Part shown: positions 43,934-53,734 of the stretch, piece after piece
Position numbering within the stretch: position 1 is the stretch's first letter
Layout of the letters: every line of letters begins with the position of its first letter
NCBI GenBank assembly: GCA_964391865.1
Contig: CAYMNQ010000006.1
Span: 248,001 to 312,000 of the forward strand
DNA: 64,000 nt
Direction of reading: 5' to 3'
Origin: DASZQL01 sp964391865
GTDB lineage: Bacteria > Planctomycetota > Phycisphaerae > Phycisphaerales > UBA1924
The notes under the pieces: generated by a model
The model's database searches: none
Seen by the model: only the letters and a program-made list of their open reading frames with translations
What the model was told of the DNA's origin: nothing
Made by a program: the position numbers and the translations under genes

Positions 43934-45679
43934 ATGGCATCAACCACCTCACTCTTCACGGGCCTCTCCGGGCTCAACGTCAACGCCCGCCGGCTCGAAG
44001 TCATCGGTAACAACATCTCCAACATCAACACCTTCGGCTACAAGTCCAACCGCATGCACTTCGCGCCCGCCTTCAACCGCGACTTCTCCCTCGGCACCGC
44101 GCCCAGCGCCAACTCGGGCGGCACAAACCCGGGGCAAGTCGGCCTCGGCGTCAACATCGCCGCCACCCAGCGCAACTTCGCCAACGGCGCGATCTCGCCC
44201 ACCGGGCTGAACACCGACCTCGCGATCGAGGGCGACGGCTTCTTCATCGTCGAACGCGGCGGGCAGCAGCTCTACTCGCGCAACGGCGCCTTCCAGTTCA
44301 ACAGCCGCAACGACCTCGTCACCACCTCGGGCGAGCGCGTGCAGGGCTACGGGGTGGACCCCAATTTCAACCTGATCCCGGGCCGCCTCACCGACATCAA
44401 CATCCCCCTCGGCACGCTCACCCTCGCCGAAGCCACCGAGAACGTCAGCCTCGCCGGCAACCTCAAAGCCGACGGCGTGATCGCCACCACCGGTGCCGCG
44501 TTCAACTTCGGCGTGCTGCAAGCCGGCGGCGCCGCCATCACCGGCGCGACAGCCCTCACCGCGATCGACGGCGCCAGCTTCGCCGTCGGCGATCAGATCA
44601 AGATCACCGGCGCACAGCGCGGAAACAAGGACGTCCCCGACGCCACCCTCACCGTCGGCGCCGGCACCACCGTCGACAACTTCCTCACCTTCCTTCAGGA
44701 CGCGCTGGGCGTCGTCCCCGACGGCGGTTACACCATGGGCGACATCACCGGCGCGCCCGAGCCCGGCTCGTTCTCCGTCAGCATGGCCGGCGTCATCACC
44801 TTCACCGGCAACTTCGGCAGCGCCAACGACCTCGTCCTCTCCGGCAGCAACATCCAGCGCGTCCCCGTCGGCGGCGGCGCTTCAACCAATCCCTTCACGC
44901 TCACCAAGACCGCCCAGGCCAACGGCGAGTCCGTCCGCAACACCTTCATCGTCTACGACTCGCTCGGCGCCGCCATCGAGATCGACGCCACCATGGTCCT
45001 CGCCTTCAGCGAGACCAACAACGGCACCTACTGGCGCACCTTCCTCCACTCCGCGGGCGACTCCGATACCGCGCTCCACCTTGAAACCGGCGACCGCGCC
45101 GGCACCTTCTCCTCCGCCGTCCCCCTCGTCCACTTCGATCGAAACGGCGCCATCGTCAACCCCTTCGGCGTCTCCGTCGAGCTCGACCGTGCCGGCATCG
45201 GCTCCGGCACCGCGCTCTCCTTCGATCTCAACTTCTCCAGCGAGGGCTCTTCAGTCACCGCCCTCGCCGATACCGGCGGCACCTCCACCCTCGCCGCCAC
45301 CTTCCAGGACGGCACCTACCTCGGCACCCTCTCCTCCTTCTCCATCGGCAACGACGGCATCATCTCGGGCGGCTTCAGCAACGGGCTGACCCGCACCCTC
45401 GGGCAGGTCGTCCTCGCTTCCTTCACCAACCCCGAGGGCCTCGTCGACACCGGCAACAACCTCTTCACCGTCGGCCCCAACTCCGGCACGTCGCTCGTCA
45501 GCGCCCCGCTCGACTTCGGCGCGGGCCGAGTCGTGGGCGGCGCGCTCGAACTCTCGAACGTCGACCTGTCGCAGGAGTTCATCAACATGATCCTCACGTC
45601 GACCGGATACTCCGCCGCGTCGCGCGTGATCACCACCAGCGATCAGTTGATCCAGCAGCTCCTCGTCCTCGGCCGATAA
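43934..45679 (+). CDS. flgE: Flagellar hook protein FlgE
   Basis: Hook subunit, 581 residues. The N-terminus SLFTGLSGLNVNARRLEVIG then NNISNINTFGYKSNRMHF is the axial motif, and TGLNTDLAIEGDGFFIVERG and RNGAFQFN follow. A large central region, rich in Gly/Thr/Ala, forms the surface-exposed hook domain. The C-terminus has FTNPEGLVDTGNNLF and SNVDLSQEFINMILTSTGYS ending in a coiled helix, all FlgE signatures. GGAG lies 10 nt before the ATG. The length is greater than enteric FlgE (~400), common for this lineage. fliL follows after 185 nt. Confidence 0.95.
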   Translation: MASTTSLFTGLSGLNVNARRLEVIGNNISNINTFGYKSNRMHFAPAFNRDFSLGTAPSANSGGTNPGQVGLGVNIAATQRNFANGAISPTGLNTDLAIEGDGFFIVERGGQQLYSRNGAFQFNSRNDLVTTSGERVQGYGVDPNFNLIPGRLTDINIPLGTLTLAEATENVSLAGNLKADGVIATTGAAFNFGVLQAGGAAITGATALTAIDGASFAVGDQIKITGAQRGNKDVPDATLTVGAGTTVDNFLTFLQDALGVVPDGGYTMGDITGAPEPGSFSVSMAGVITFTGNFGSANDLVLSGSNIQRVPVGGGASTNPFTLTKTAQANGESVRNTFIVYDSLGAAIEIDATMVLAFSETNNGTYWRTFLHSAGDSDTALHLETGDRAGTFSSAVPLVHFDRNGAIVNPFGVSVELDRAGIGSGTALSFDLNFSSEGSSVTALADTGGTSTLAATFQDGTYLGTLSSFSIGNDGIISGGFSNGLTRTLGQVVLASFTNPEGLVDTGNNLFTVGPNSGTSLVSAPLDFGAGRVVGGALELSNVDLSQEFINMILTSTGYSAASRVITTSDQLIQQLLVLGR

Positions 45680-45864
45680 CCCGCGCCACGCCGCCAATCA
45701 TCTCCACCCGCGCAATCGGCAAACCCGCCGCGCGTGCGGCGGACGCCCCATCAAGCCCCGCCGGTATCCGGACGATCCACGATCGCCGAACGATCCGCGC
45801 GCCCGCCGCGCGATCGCTCCGTTCGATGTGACCGCCCGCACGCGCCAACCGCGACGAGGTACCG

Positions 45865-46518
45865 ATGGCCGACGACGCCAAGAAGAAAGACGAAGCCGCC
45901 CCCGCCGCCGAAGCGCCGGCAAAGAAGGGCGGGCTCCCGATCAAGACGATCATCGTCGTTCTGGTCATGCTCGCAGTCGAAGCCGGCGCGCTCGTCTTCG
46001 TCATGGGCATGCTGGGGAAGCCCAACGACGTGAAAGCCGTCGAGCTCGATCACCACGACGACACGGAGGGCGAGAAGCCCGTCGAGGTGCCCATCCTCAC
46101 CGATTCGTTCATGAACAATTCCTCGGGCCGCGTGTGGATCTGGCAGGCGGAGATCGTCGCCGTCGTCAAAGCCAAGCACGCCGGCCCGGACCCCAAAGCC
46201 CCAGCGGCCCCGCCCGGTGACGGGCACGGCGAGGAAAAGAAAGACGACCACGCCGCCGACGCGCACGGCGATGCTCACGCTAAGCCCATGACCGTCGTCC
46301 GCGAGGAACTCGAGCAGAAGAAGGCCCAGATCCGCACCGGCATCTCGGCGATCTTCAGCGCCGCCCAGCACAACTACTTCACCGAGCCGGGCAACGAAAC
46401 GCTCACGCGCCAGATTCTCGAGTTCCTCCGCCAGACCTTCGGCCAGGACGAGACGGGCGACGAGCGCGTCATCAAGGTGCTGATGCCCAAATGCCTCGGC
46501 CAGCCGCTCGAGTATTGA
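45865..46518 (+). CDS. fliL: Flagellar basal body-associated protein FliL
   Basis: Inner-membrane protein near the stator. The 217-residue protein has a short charged N-terminus, one membrane helix (IKTIIVVLVMLAVEAGALVFV), and a periplasmic domain with ILTDSFMNNSSGRVWIW, QKKAQIRTGISAIFS and LTRQILEFLRQTFGQD. It contains an insertion rich in His, Asp and Ala (GHGEEKKDDHAADAHGDAHA, about residues 115-134) that is unusual for FliL. It is the last flagellar gene before the giant-protein cassette. Confidence 0.85.
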   Translation: MADDAKKKDEAAPAAEAPAKKGGLPIKTIIVVLVMLAVEAGALVFVMGMLGKPNDVKAVELDHHDDTEGEKPVEVPILTDSFMNNSSGRVWIWQAEIVAVVKAKHAGPDPKAPAAPPGDGHGEEKKDDHAADAHGDAHAKPMTVVREELEQKKAQIRTGISAIFSAAQHNYFTEPGNETLTRQILEFLRQTFGQDETGDERVIKVLMPKCLGQPLEY

Positions 46519-46891
46519 GCGGGCCCGTCATTCGGGTGCCATGGGTTGGCCCTGCAACCCATGCTCCATCGACTACCCCAACTCCATGCCCCGCCCATAC
46601 CAACCGCCCATCGCCGTGCGATATCTCGACAACAAGACGCGCAGCGTGAGCGAGAGCTCTTCGCTGCGCGCGACGGCAACCGGACCGGTCGCATGCCCGG
46701 TCCGCAAAGCCACAACCCCATAACCCGCGCCCCGTTACCGTCCGCAGCGCTTCGCGCGCCGGCCCATGCTCCGCGTCACACACCGAGCGTGAACAGTCGA
46801 AATATGGACTCGGGGGTTCCCCCGCGCCGGGGGGGGCGCCGCGCGTCGGCGCTCCGTCGTGTTGTGTTGACGATCAGAGCGAGCACGCGAA
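46519..46891. other. 373-nt spacer between fliL and the giant gene
   Basis: No gene is supported. A perfect 9-bp hairpin (CATGGGTTG at 46540-46548 and CAACCCATG at 46555-46563) lies 22 nt after the fliL stop and may terminate or stabilise the upstream transcript; no T-run follows. A second inverted repeat, CGGGGG/CCCCCG (46811-46824), and an eight-G run at 46829-46836 lie close to the giant gene and may be in its leader. No clear promoter was found. Confidence 0.4.
46540..46563 (+). terminator. Hairpin downstream of fliL
   Basis: CATGGGTTG, 6-nt loop GCCCTG, then CAACCCATG: a perfect 9-bp stem 22 nt after the fliL stop codon. Without a U-tract it may be a weak terminator or 3'-end stabiliser. 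Confidence 0.45.
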
Positions 46892-49800
46892 ATGAGTCGA
46901 CGCAAGAAGCCGAAGATCTCGCCGCCCGCGCCCAATCCCGGCGCACCGGGTGCCGTGCCCGATCGCCCGCGCTTCCATTCCGACGCGCTCGAACCCCGCA
47001 TCCTGCTCTCCGGCACATGGGTCGACGCCGACACCGGCGCGCCGCTCGCCGGCCCGACGAGCGGCGACGACGCCTACACCGGCACCAGCGGCAGCGACTC
47101 CGCCGCCGGCGGACTGGGCGACGACTCACTCTCCGGCCTCGCCGGCAACGACTCCCTCGACGGCGGGCAAGGCAACGACGATCTCTTCGGCGGCGATGGC
47201 GACGACATCCTCACCGGCGGCACGGGCGACGACAACCTTCTCGGCGGCAACGACAACGACCTGCTCACCGGCGGCGACGGCAACGACACCATCGACGGCG
47301 GGGCGGGCACCGACACCGTCAGCTACTCCGGCGCCACCGCGGGCGTCACCGTCGATCTCAACACCGCCGGCCCGCAGAACACGGGCGGCGCTGGCATCGA
47401 CACCATCACCAACGTCGAGAACATCACCGGCTCGGCCCACGCCGACAACCTCACCGCCGCCAACGCGGGCAGCACCATCGACGCCGGCGCCGGCAACGAC
47501 ATCGTGACCGGCGGCAATTCCGCCGACACCCTCATCGGCGGCAGCGGCGACGACATCATCGACGGCGGCGGCGGGAACGACATCATCACGGGCGGCAACG
47601 ACAACGACACCATCACGGGTGGCGCAGGCAACGATTCGCTCGACGGCGGCAGCGGCAATGACACCTTCATCGCCCTCGACGGGGACGGCAACGACGTCAT
47701 CATCGGCGGCACCGGAACCGACACCGTCACCTTTGCGGGCGTCACCACCGGCGGCGTGAACGCCAACCTCGCCGCCGGCACCGCCACCAGCAACGCCGGC
47801 ACCGACTCGCTCTCCCAGATCGAGAACATCACCGGCACCGAGCAGGACGACATCCTCAGCGGCAACTCCGGCAACAACGCCTTCTCCGGCGGCGGCGGCG
47901 ACGACTTCATCACCGGCGGCACGGGCAACGACGCGCTCGACGGCGGGGCGGGCATCGACACCGTCAACTACGCCGACATCACCACCGGCGGCGTGACCGT
48001 CAACCTCACCACCGGCGCCGTCAGCGGCTCGGGCGGCACCGACACCGTCTCGAACTTCGAGAACGTCATCGGAACGGGCCAGAACGACAACATCACCGGC
48101 AACACCGCCGACAACACTCTCCAGGGCGGCGGCGGCGCCGATACCCTCAGCGCCGGCGCGGGCAACGACACCCTCGACGGCGGAACCGGCAACGACGTCC
48201 TCCTCGGCGGAACCGGCGACGACAGCATCGACGGCGGCGGCGGCACCGACACCATCAGCTATTCCGACATTACTGCCGGCGGCGTGACCGTCGATCTCAA
48301 CACCGGCACCGCCACCGGCGCGGGCGGCAACGACACCTTCACCAACATCGAGAACATCACCGGCTCAAACCAGGCCGACACCCTCATCGGCAACTCCAGC
48401 GCCAACACCATCAGCGGCGGATCGGGCGACGATCTCATTCTGGGAGGCATCGGCAACGACATCCTCACCGGCGGCAGCGGCACCGACACCGTCAGCTACA
48501 CCGACATCACCACCGGCGGCGTGACCGTCAACCTCAACACCGGCGCCGCCACCGGCGCGGGCGGCACCGACACACTCAGCCAGTTCGAGAACGTCACCGG
48601 CACCGGTTTCGCCGATGTCATCACCGGCAACTCCAGCGCCAACACCATCATCGCCGGCGCGGGCAATGACATCATCGATGCCGGCGGCGGCAACGACCTC
48701 GTCTACGGCGGTGCCGGCGATGACAATTTGATCGGCGGCAGCGGTACCGACACGGTCTCGTACTCCGACATCACCACCGGCGGGGTAACCGTCAACCTCA
48801 CCACCGGCTCCGCAACAGGCGCCGGCGGCACCGATACCCTCAGCCAGTTCGAGAACGTCACCGCCACAGACTTCGCCGACGTCATCACCGGCAGTTCCGG
48901 CACCAACACCATCATCGCCGCGGCGGGCAACGACTCCATCAGCGCAGGCAGCGGAAACGACGTCGTCTACGCGGGCACGGGCGATGACGTCATCGACGGC
49001 GGCAGCGGCACCGACCTCCTCAGCTATTCCGATATCACCGCCGGGGGCATCACGCTCAACATGAACGCCGGCACCGTCACCGGCGCTGCCGGCAACGACA
49101 GCTTCAGCCACTTCGAGAACGTCACCGCCACCTCGTTCGACGACATCATCACCGGCAATTCCAGCGCCAACACCATCACCGCCGGCGCGGGCAACGACAC
49201 TGTCAGCGCCGGCGATGGCAACGACGTCATCTACGCCGGTACGGGCGATGACTCCATCGACGGCGGCACCGGCACCGACACCCTCAACTACAGCGACATC
49301 ACCGGCGGCGGCGTCACGGTCGACATGACCAGCGGCACCGCCACCGGCGCCGCCGGCAACGACACCTTCACCAACATCGAGAACATCACAGGCTCGAACC
49401 AGGACGACGTCATCGCCGGCAACGCGGGCGCCAACACCATCAACGCCGGCGCCGGCAACGACCTCGTCTCCGGCGGACTCGGCAACGACAACCTGGTCGG
49501 CGGCAGCGGCACCGACACCGTCAGCTACGCCGACGTCACCACCGGCGGCGTCACCATCAACCTCGCTACCGGTTCCGCCACCGGTGCCGGTGGCAACGAC
49601 GCGATCAGCCAGTTCGAGAACGTCGTCGGCACCGGTCAGAACGACAGCATCACGGGCGACAACAACGCCAATACCCTCATCGGCGGCGCTGGCAATGACG
49701 CCATCGACGGCGGGGGTGGTAACGACATCTTGGACGGCGGGCTCGGCTCCGACATCCTCACCGGCGGCACCGGCACCGACACCGCCGACTACTCCGCGCA

Positions 49801-52800
49801 CCCCGGCGCCATCCACGCGAATCTCGCCGCCGGCACCGTCGTCTCGGGTGCCGACACCGACACGCTGAGCGGCATCGAAGTCATCCGTGGCTCCGCGCAC
49901 GACGACACGTTCACTCTCGGCAACGCCGCCGCCGGCGCCGTCTACACCATCGACGGCGGGGGCGGCTCCGCCAACATCCTCGATATCGCGCAGCTCGGGC
50001 GCGCCAGCGTCCAGATGACCCCCGGCGGCGGCGTCATCACCGTCGAACTCCCCGGCGGCGGCACCGCCACCGTCAACTTCACCAACATCCAGCGCGTCAT
50101 TCTCGCCGACGCCGACTTCGACCCGCGCCCCGCCCCGCCCACCGCCGCCCCGCTCAGCGTCGGGCTGAATGAAGACGGCACCGTCACCACCGCGCCCGTC
50201 ATCGACCCCGCGCACCTCGCCAGCGGGCGCGCCTTCATCACCAACGTCAGTACCCCAGCGAACGGCTCCGTGACCCTCAACGCCGACGGCACCTTCACCT
50301 ACACCCCCGCGCCCAACTTCAGCGGCACCGACACCTTCACCTACTCCATCGACGACGTCTGCGGCACCACCACCGCCACCGTCACCATGAACGTCACGGG
50401 CGTCGCCGACGCGCCGACCCTCAGCGCCGCCGACAGCGCGGGACTCGAAGACGCGCCCATCGCGATCAACATCTCCGCCGCCCTCACCGACTCTTCCGAA
50501 GTCCTCAGCGTGCGCGTCAGCGGCCTGCCCAGCGGCGCATCGCTCTCCGCCGGCACCGCGAACCCCGACGGCTCGTGGACCCTCACGCCCGCGCAGCTCC
50601 CGGGCCTCACCGTGACGCCGCCGAACAACTACTCCGGCACGATGACGCTCACCATCGACGCTACCAGCGCCGACGGCGCCAGCACCGCCACCACCAGCAC
50701 CACACTCGACGTCGAAGTCACCGGTGTCGCCGACACGCCCGCCGTCTCGGCGGCGAACGTCACCGGCGCGGAAGACTCCGCCATCGCGCTCAATCTCTCC
50801 GCCGCCGTGACCGACTCGTCCGAAACCCTCAGCGTGCGCGTCAGCGGGCTGCCCAGCGGCGCATCGCTCTCCGTCGGCACGCAAAGCCCCGACGGCTCGT
50901 GGACCCTCACCCCCGCGCAGCTCTCGAGCATCGCGATCACGCCGCCGGCGAATTTCTCCGGCCCGATGTCGCTCACCCTCGAAGCCACCAGCGCCGAAGC
51001 CGGCACCACCGCGAGCAGCAGCACCACTTTCACCGTCGATGTCACGGGCGTCGCCGACGCGCCCACCCTCTCCGCGATGCACGCCTCGGGCCCCGAAGAC
51101 ACGCCCATCCCGGTCACCATCAACGCCGCGCCCACCGACCCATCGGAAACCGTCACCGTCCGGCTCAGCGGCATGCCCGCCGGCTCGACTTTCTCCGCCG
51201 GCTCAGCAAACCCCGACGGCTCGTGGACCGTCGCTTCGGCGCAGCTCCCCGGCCTCGCGCTCACGCTGCCGGAGCACTACTCCGGCACCGTCACGCTCAC
51301 CGTCGCCGCCACCAGCACCGACGGCGCCAGCACCGCCACCACCACCACCGCGATCCAGGTCAACGGCATCGCCACCGCCGACGCGCCGATCCTCTCCGTC
51401 AGCGACGCCGCCGGCTTCGAGGACGCGCCCATCGCGCTCAACATCTCCGCCGCCCTCACCGACACTTCCGAGACGCTCAGTATTCGTGTCGCTGGCTTGC
51501 CGAGCGGCTCAACCCTCTCCGCCGGTACTTCCAACCCTGACGGCTCGTGGACCCTCGCGCCCGCCGACCTCGCCGGCCTCACCCTCACGCCGCCGCCGAA
51601 CTACTCGGGAACGATGTCGCTCACCGTCGCCGCCACCAGCGAGGACGGCTCGAGCACCGCCACCATCAGCTCAACGATGCAGGTGAACGTCGCCGCCATC
51701 GCCGACGTGCCGAACCTCACCGCCGCCGATGTCACCGGCAACGAAGACTCCGCGATCGCGCTCAACATCAGCGCCTCGCTCGCCGACTCCTCCGAAACGC
51801 TCAGCCTCACCATCAACGGCGTCCCCTCCGGCGCGACGCTCTCCGCCGGCACGCAGAATCCCGACGGTTCATGGTCCCTCGCCCCCGCCGACCTCGCGGG
51901 CCTCACCGTCACGCCGCCCGCGAACTATGCCGGCTCGTTCGCGCTCACCATCGCCGCCACCAGCAGCGAGAGCATGAGCAGCGCCACCACGACGGCGAAC
52001 ATCAACGTCACCGTCGCGGGCGTCGCCGACGCACCGACGCTGTCTGTGGCAGACGTCACCGGCGCGGAAGATTCCGCCATCGCGCTGAATCTCTCCGCCG
52101 CGCTCACCGATTCCAGCGAGTCCCTCGCCGTCCGCATCACCGGCGTCCCCTCAGGCGCCTCCCTCTCCGCCGGCACGCAAGAGCCCGATGGCTCGTGGTC
52201 CCTCGCGCCCGCCGATCTCGCGGGCCTCAGCATCACGCCCCCGCCCGACTACTCGGGCTTGATCTCGCTCATCATCGACGCCACCAGCACCGACGGCGGC
52301 AGCACCGCCACCACCACCGGCACCATCGCCGTCAACATCTCGGGCGTCGCCGACGCGCCGACCCTCGCCGTGCTCGACGCCACCGGCACGGAAGACGCAC
52401 CAGTGGCGCTGAACATCATCGCCGCCCTCGCCGACTCTTCCGAAACGCTCAGCGTGCGCGTCACGGGGCTGCCGAGCGGCGCCTCGCTCTCCGCCGGCAC
52501 CGCAAACCCCGACGGCTCGTGGTCGCTCACCCCGGCGCAGCTCGCGGGCCTCACGATCACGCCCCCGCCCGACTACTCGGGCACGATGTCGCTCACCATC
52601 AGCGCCACCAGCGCCGACGGCTCCAGCGCCGCGACCACCTCCGCCGCGCTCTCCGTCACCATCGAGGGCGTGGCCGACGCGCCGACGCTTATCGCGGTCG
52701 ATGCCTCGGGCACGCAGAACACAGCCATCGCGCTGAACCTCTCCGCGGCGCTCACGGATTCCTCCGAAGCCCTCACACTGGACATCACCGACCTCCCCGC

Positions 52801-53692
52801 GGGCACCACGCTCTCCGCCGGCACGCAGAACCCCGACGGCTCTTGGACCCTCGCGCCGAATCAACTCGCGGGTCTGACCCTCACGCCGCCCCCGAACTAC
52901 ACCGGCACGTTCACGCTGACGATCGACGCCACCAGCACCGACGGCGCCAGCTCCGCGACGACGACCACGCACATCGATATCGAAGTCACCGCGCCGCCGC
53001 CCGCGCCCCCGCCGCCTGTCGCGCCCGCCCCGCCGACGCCGCCCGCTCCGACGCCGATCGTCGTCGATCCGGCACCGCCGCCCCCGATCACGGAAGAGCC
53101 CGCGCCGCAGCCGCCCCCGCCCGCTCCGCCCGTCAACGAAAACCCCGTGCCGGGACCATCCGGGCCGTCGAGCGAGCCCGCCGCCCCGCCGCCGATCGAA
53201 TGGAGCGAGAGCGACTTCGACAGCGTGCGCGCCGCCGCGAACGCGGAAGCCGCCATCGACCGCGTCAGCACCGGGCTTGGCGAGTTGATCGCCGCCGACG
53301 AGCCGATCGCGTTCGACACCGCTGATCTCGCGGACATCCCCGAGCAGATCCGCGAACTCGAGCAGATCGTCATGATGCAGCCGAGCGACGCGCCGGTGCC
53401 GGTGAACATCGACCCAGACGACGCCGTCGAGCTCTACCAGCTCGCGCTCGACGATGCGCCGCCGCACGAACCAACCAACTCAACGAGCGACCCGCTCGTC
53501 AGCGCCGCACGCGACGCGGACCCTCAGTCCAATCAAACCGATGACCAGCCCGCGCGCGAGGAAGCGACCCTCGCCCCCGCGCGCCCCGAGTCCGTCGGCG
53601 TGCTCACCGCGCTCTGGGGTCTCGTGCGCAGTCTCGCCGGCACCCAGCGCCTCGACCCGCCGCCCACGAGCGACAACCGCCGCAAGCACTGA
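46892..53692 (+). CDS. Giant LEPR-XLL/RTX/repeat secreted protein (2266 aa)
   Basis: Probable extracellular adhesin or matrix protein. Residues 33-40 are LEPRILLS, the LEPR-XLL motif of planctomycete giant secreted proteins, preceded by a basic N-terminus (MSRRKKPK) rather than a signal peptide. Residues about 53-970 are calcium-binding RTX nonapeptide arrays (GGxGxDxxx, e.g. GGSGDDIIDGGGGNDIITGG) in about ten modules, each followed by a beta-rich SYSDITTGGVTVNL unit. One cadherin-like domain (PANGSVTLNADGTFTYTP) lies at about 1080-1168. Eight 108-residue repeats, each with a GASLSAGTxNPDGSWTL core, fill 1169-2033. A proline-rich linker and an acidic tail with a hydrophobic patch (GVLTALWGLVRSLAG) end the protein. 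Base and codon use are extremely biased. It precedes three export-type genes. Confidence 0.88.
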   Translation: MSRRKKPKISPPAPNPGAPGAVPDRPRFHSDALEPRILLSGTWVDADTGAPLAGPTSGDDAYTGTSGSDSAAGGLGDDSLSGLAGNDSLDGGQGNDDLFGGDGDDILTGGTGDDNLLGGNDNDLLTGGDGNDTIDGGAGTDTVSYSGATAGVTVDLNTAGPQNTGGAGIDTITNVENITGSAHADNLTAANAGSTIDAGAGNDIVTGGNSADTLIGGSGDDIIDGGGGNDIITGGNDNDTITGGAGNDSLDGGSGNDTFIALDGDGNDVIIGGTGTDTVTFAGVTTGGVNANLAAGTATSNAGTDSLSQIENITGTEQDDILSGNSGNNAFSGGGGDDFITGGTGNDALDGGAGIDTVNYADITTGGVTVNLTTGAVSGSGGTDTVSNFENVIGTGQNDNITGNTADNTLQGGGGADTLSAGAGNDTLDGGTGNDVLLGGTGDDSIDGGGGTDTISYSDITAGGVTVDLNTGTATGAGGNDTFTNIENITGSNQADTLIGNSSANTISGGSGDDLILGGIGNDILTGGSGTDTVSYTDITTGGVTVNLNTGAATGAGGTDTLSQFENVTGTGFADVITGNSSANTIIAGAGNDIIDAGGGNDLVYGGAGDDNLIGGSGTDTVSYSDITTGGVTVNLTTGSATGAGGTDTLSQFENVTATDFADVITGSSGTNTIIAAAGNDSISAGSGNDVVYAGTGDDVIDGGSGTDLLSYSDITAGGITLNMNAGTVTGAAGNDSFSHFENVTATSFDDIITGNSSANTITAGAGNDTVSAGDGNDVIYAGTGDDSIDGGTGTDTLNYSDITGGGVTVDMTSGTATGAAGNDTFTNIENITGSNQDDVIAGNAGANTINAGAGNDLVSGGLGNDNLVGGSGTDTVSYADVTTGGVTINLATGSATGAGGNDAISQFENVVGTGQNDSITGDNNANTLIGGAGNDAIDGGGGNDILDGGLGSDILTGGTGTDTADYSAHPGAIHANLAAGTVVSGADTDTLSGIEVIRGSAHDDTFTLGNAAAGAVYTIDGGGGSANILDIAQLGRASVQMTPGGGVITVELPGGGTATVNFTNIQRVILADADFDPRPAPPTAAPLSVGLNEDGTVTTAPVIDPAHLASGRAFITNVSTPANGSVTLNADGTFTYTPAPNFSGTDTFTYSIDDVCGTTTATVTMNVTGVADAPTLSAADSAGLEDAPIAINISAALTDSSEVLSVRVSGLPSGASLSAGTANPDGSWTLTPAQLPGLTVTPPNNYSGTMTLTIDATSADGASTATTSTTLDVEVTGVADTPAVSAANVTGAEDSAIALNLSAAVTDSSETLSVRVSGLPSGASLSVGTQSPDGSWTLTPAQLSSIAITPPANFSGPMSLTLEATSAEAGTTASSSTTFTVDVTGVADAPTLSAMHASGPEDTPIPVTINAAPTDPSETVTVRLSGMPAGSTFSAGSANPDGSWTVASAQLPGLALTLPEHYSGTVTLTVAATSTDGASTATTTTAIQVNGIATADAPILSVSDAAGFEDAPIALNISAALTDTSETLSIRVAGLPSGSTLSAGTSNPDGSWTLAPADLAGLTLTPPPNYSGTMSLTVAATSEDGSSTATISSTMQVNVAAIADVPNLTAADVTGNEDSAIALNISASLADSSETLSLTINGVPSGATLSAGTQNPDGSWSLAPADLAGLTVTPPANYAGSFALTIAATSSESMSSATTTANINVTVAGVADAPTLSVADVTGAEDSAIALNLSAALTDSSESLAVRITGVPSGASLSAGTQEPDGSWSLAPADLAGLSITPPPDYSGLISLIIDATSTDGGSTATTTGTIAVNISGVADAPTLAVLDATGTEDAPVALNIIAALADSSETLSVRVTGLPSGASLSAGTANPDGSWSLTPAQLAGLTITPPPDYSGTMSLTISATSADGSSAATTSAALSVTIEGVADAPTLIAVDASGTQNTAIALNLSAALTDSSEALTLDITDLPAGTTLSAGTQNPDGSWTLAPNQLAGLTLTPPPNYTGTFTLTIDATSTDGASSATTTTHIDIEVTAPPPAPPPPVAPAPPTPPAPTPIVVDPAPPPPITEEPAPQPPPPAPPVNENPVPGPSGPSSEPAAPPPIEWSESDFDSVRAAANAEAAIDRVSTGLGELIAADEPIAFDTADLADIPEQIRELEQIVMMQPSDAPVPVNIDPDDAVELYQLALDDAPPHEPTNSTSDPLVSAARDADPQSNQTDDQPAREEATLAPARPESVGVLTALWGLVRSLAGTQRLDPPPTSDNRRKH
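47080..49800 (+). repeat. RTX super-repeat array (237/264/291-nt modules)
   Basis: The modules' first codon of the SYxDIT segment recurs at 47726, 47963, 48254, 48491, 48755, 49019, 49283, 49520 and 49784. The spacings are 237, 291, 237, 264, 264, 264, 237 and 264 nt. All differ by 27 nt, i.e. one nonapeptide, so modules vary by whole RTX repeats. Confidence 0.85.
50402..52996 (+). repeat. Eight tandem 324-nt repeats in the giant gene
   Basis: The GCC of the (V/I)AD segment starts each unit at 50405, 50729, 51053, 51377, 51701, 52025, 52349 and 52673, exactly 324 nt apart with no length change. Each encodes a 108-residue domain such as EDSAIALNLSAALTDSSETL...PSGASLSAGT. Confidence 0.9.
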
Positions 53693-53734
53693 CCGACCCC
53701 GCCGAACACAGCGAACCCGCGAAGAAGTGACGCC

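Noticed and set aside
48365..51082. 905-residue minus-strand open frame with strong repeats
   Set aside because: It is the complement of the RTX and tandem repeat region; the repeats explain the lack of stops. No start signal or family resemblance is seen.
47080..52996. CRISPR array
   Set aside because: The repeats are coding, in-frame, and code for RTX nonapeptides and 108-residue domains; there are no unique spacers or direct-repeat palindromes.
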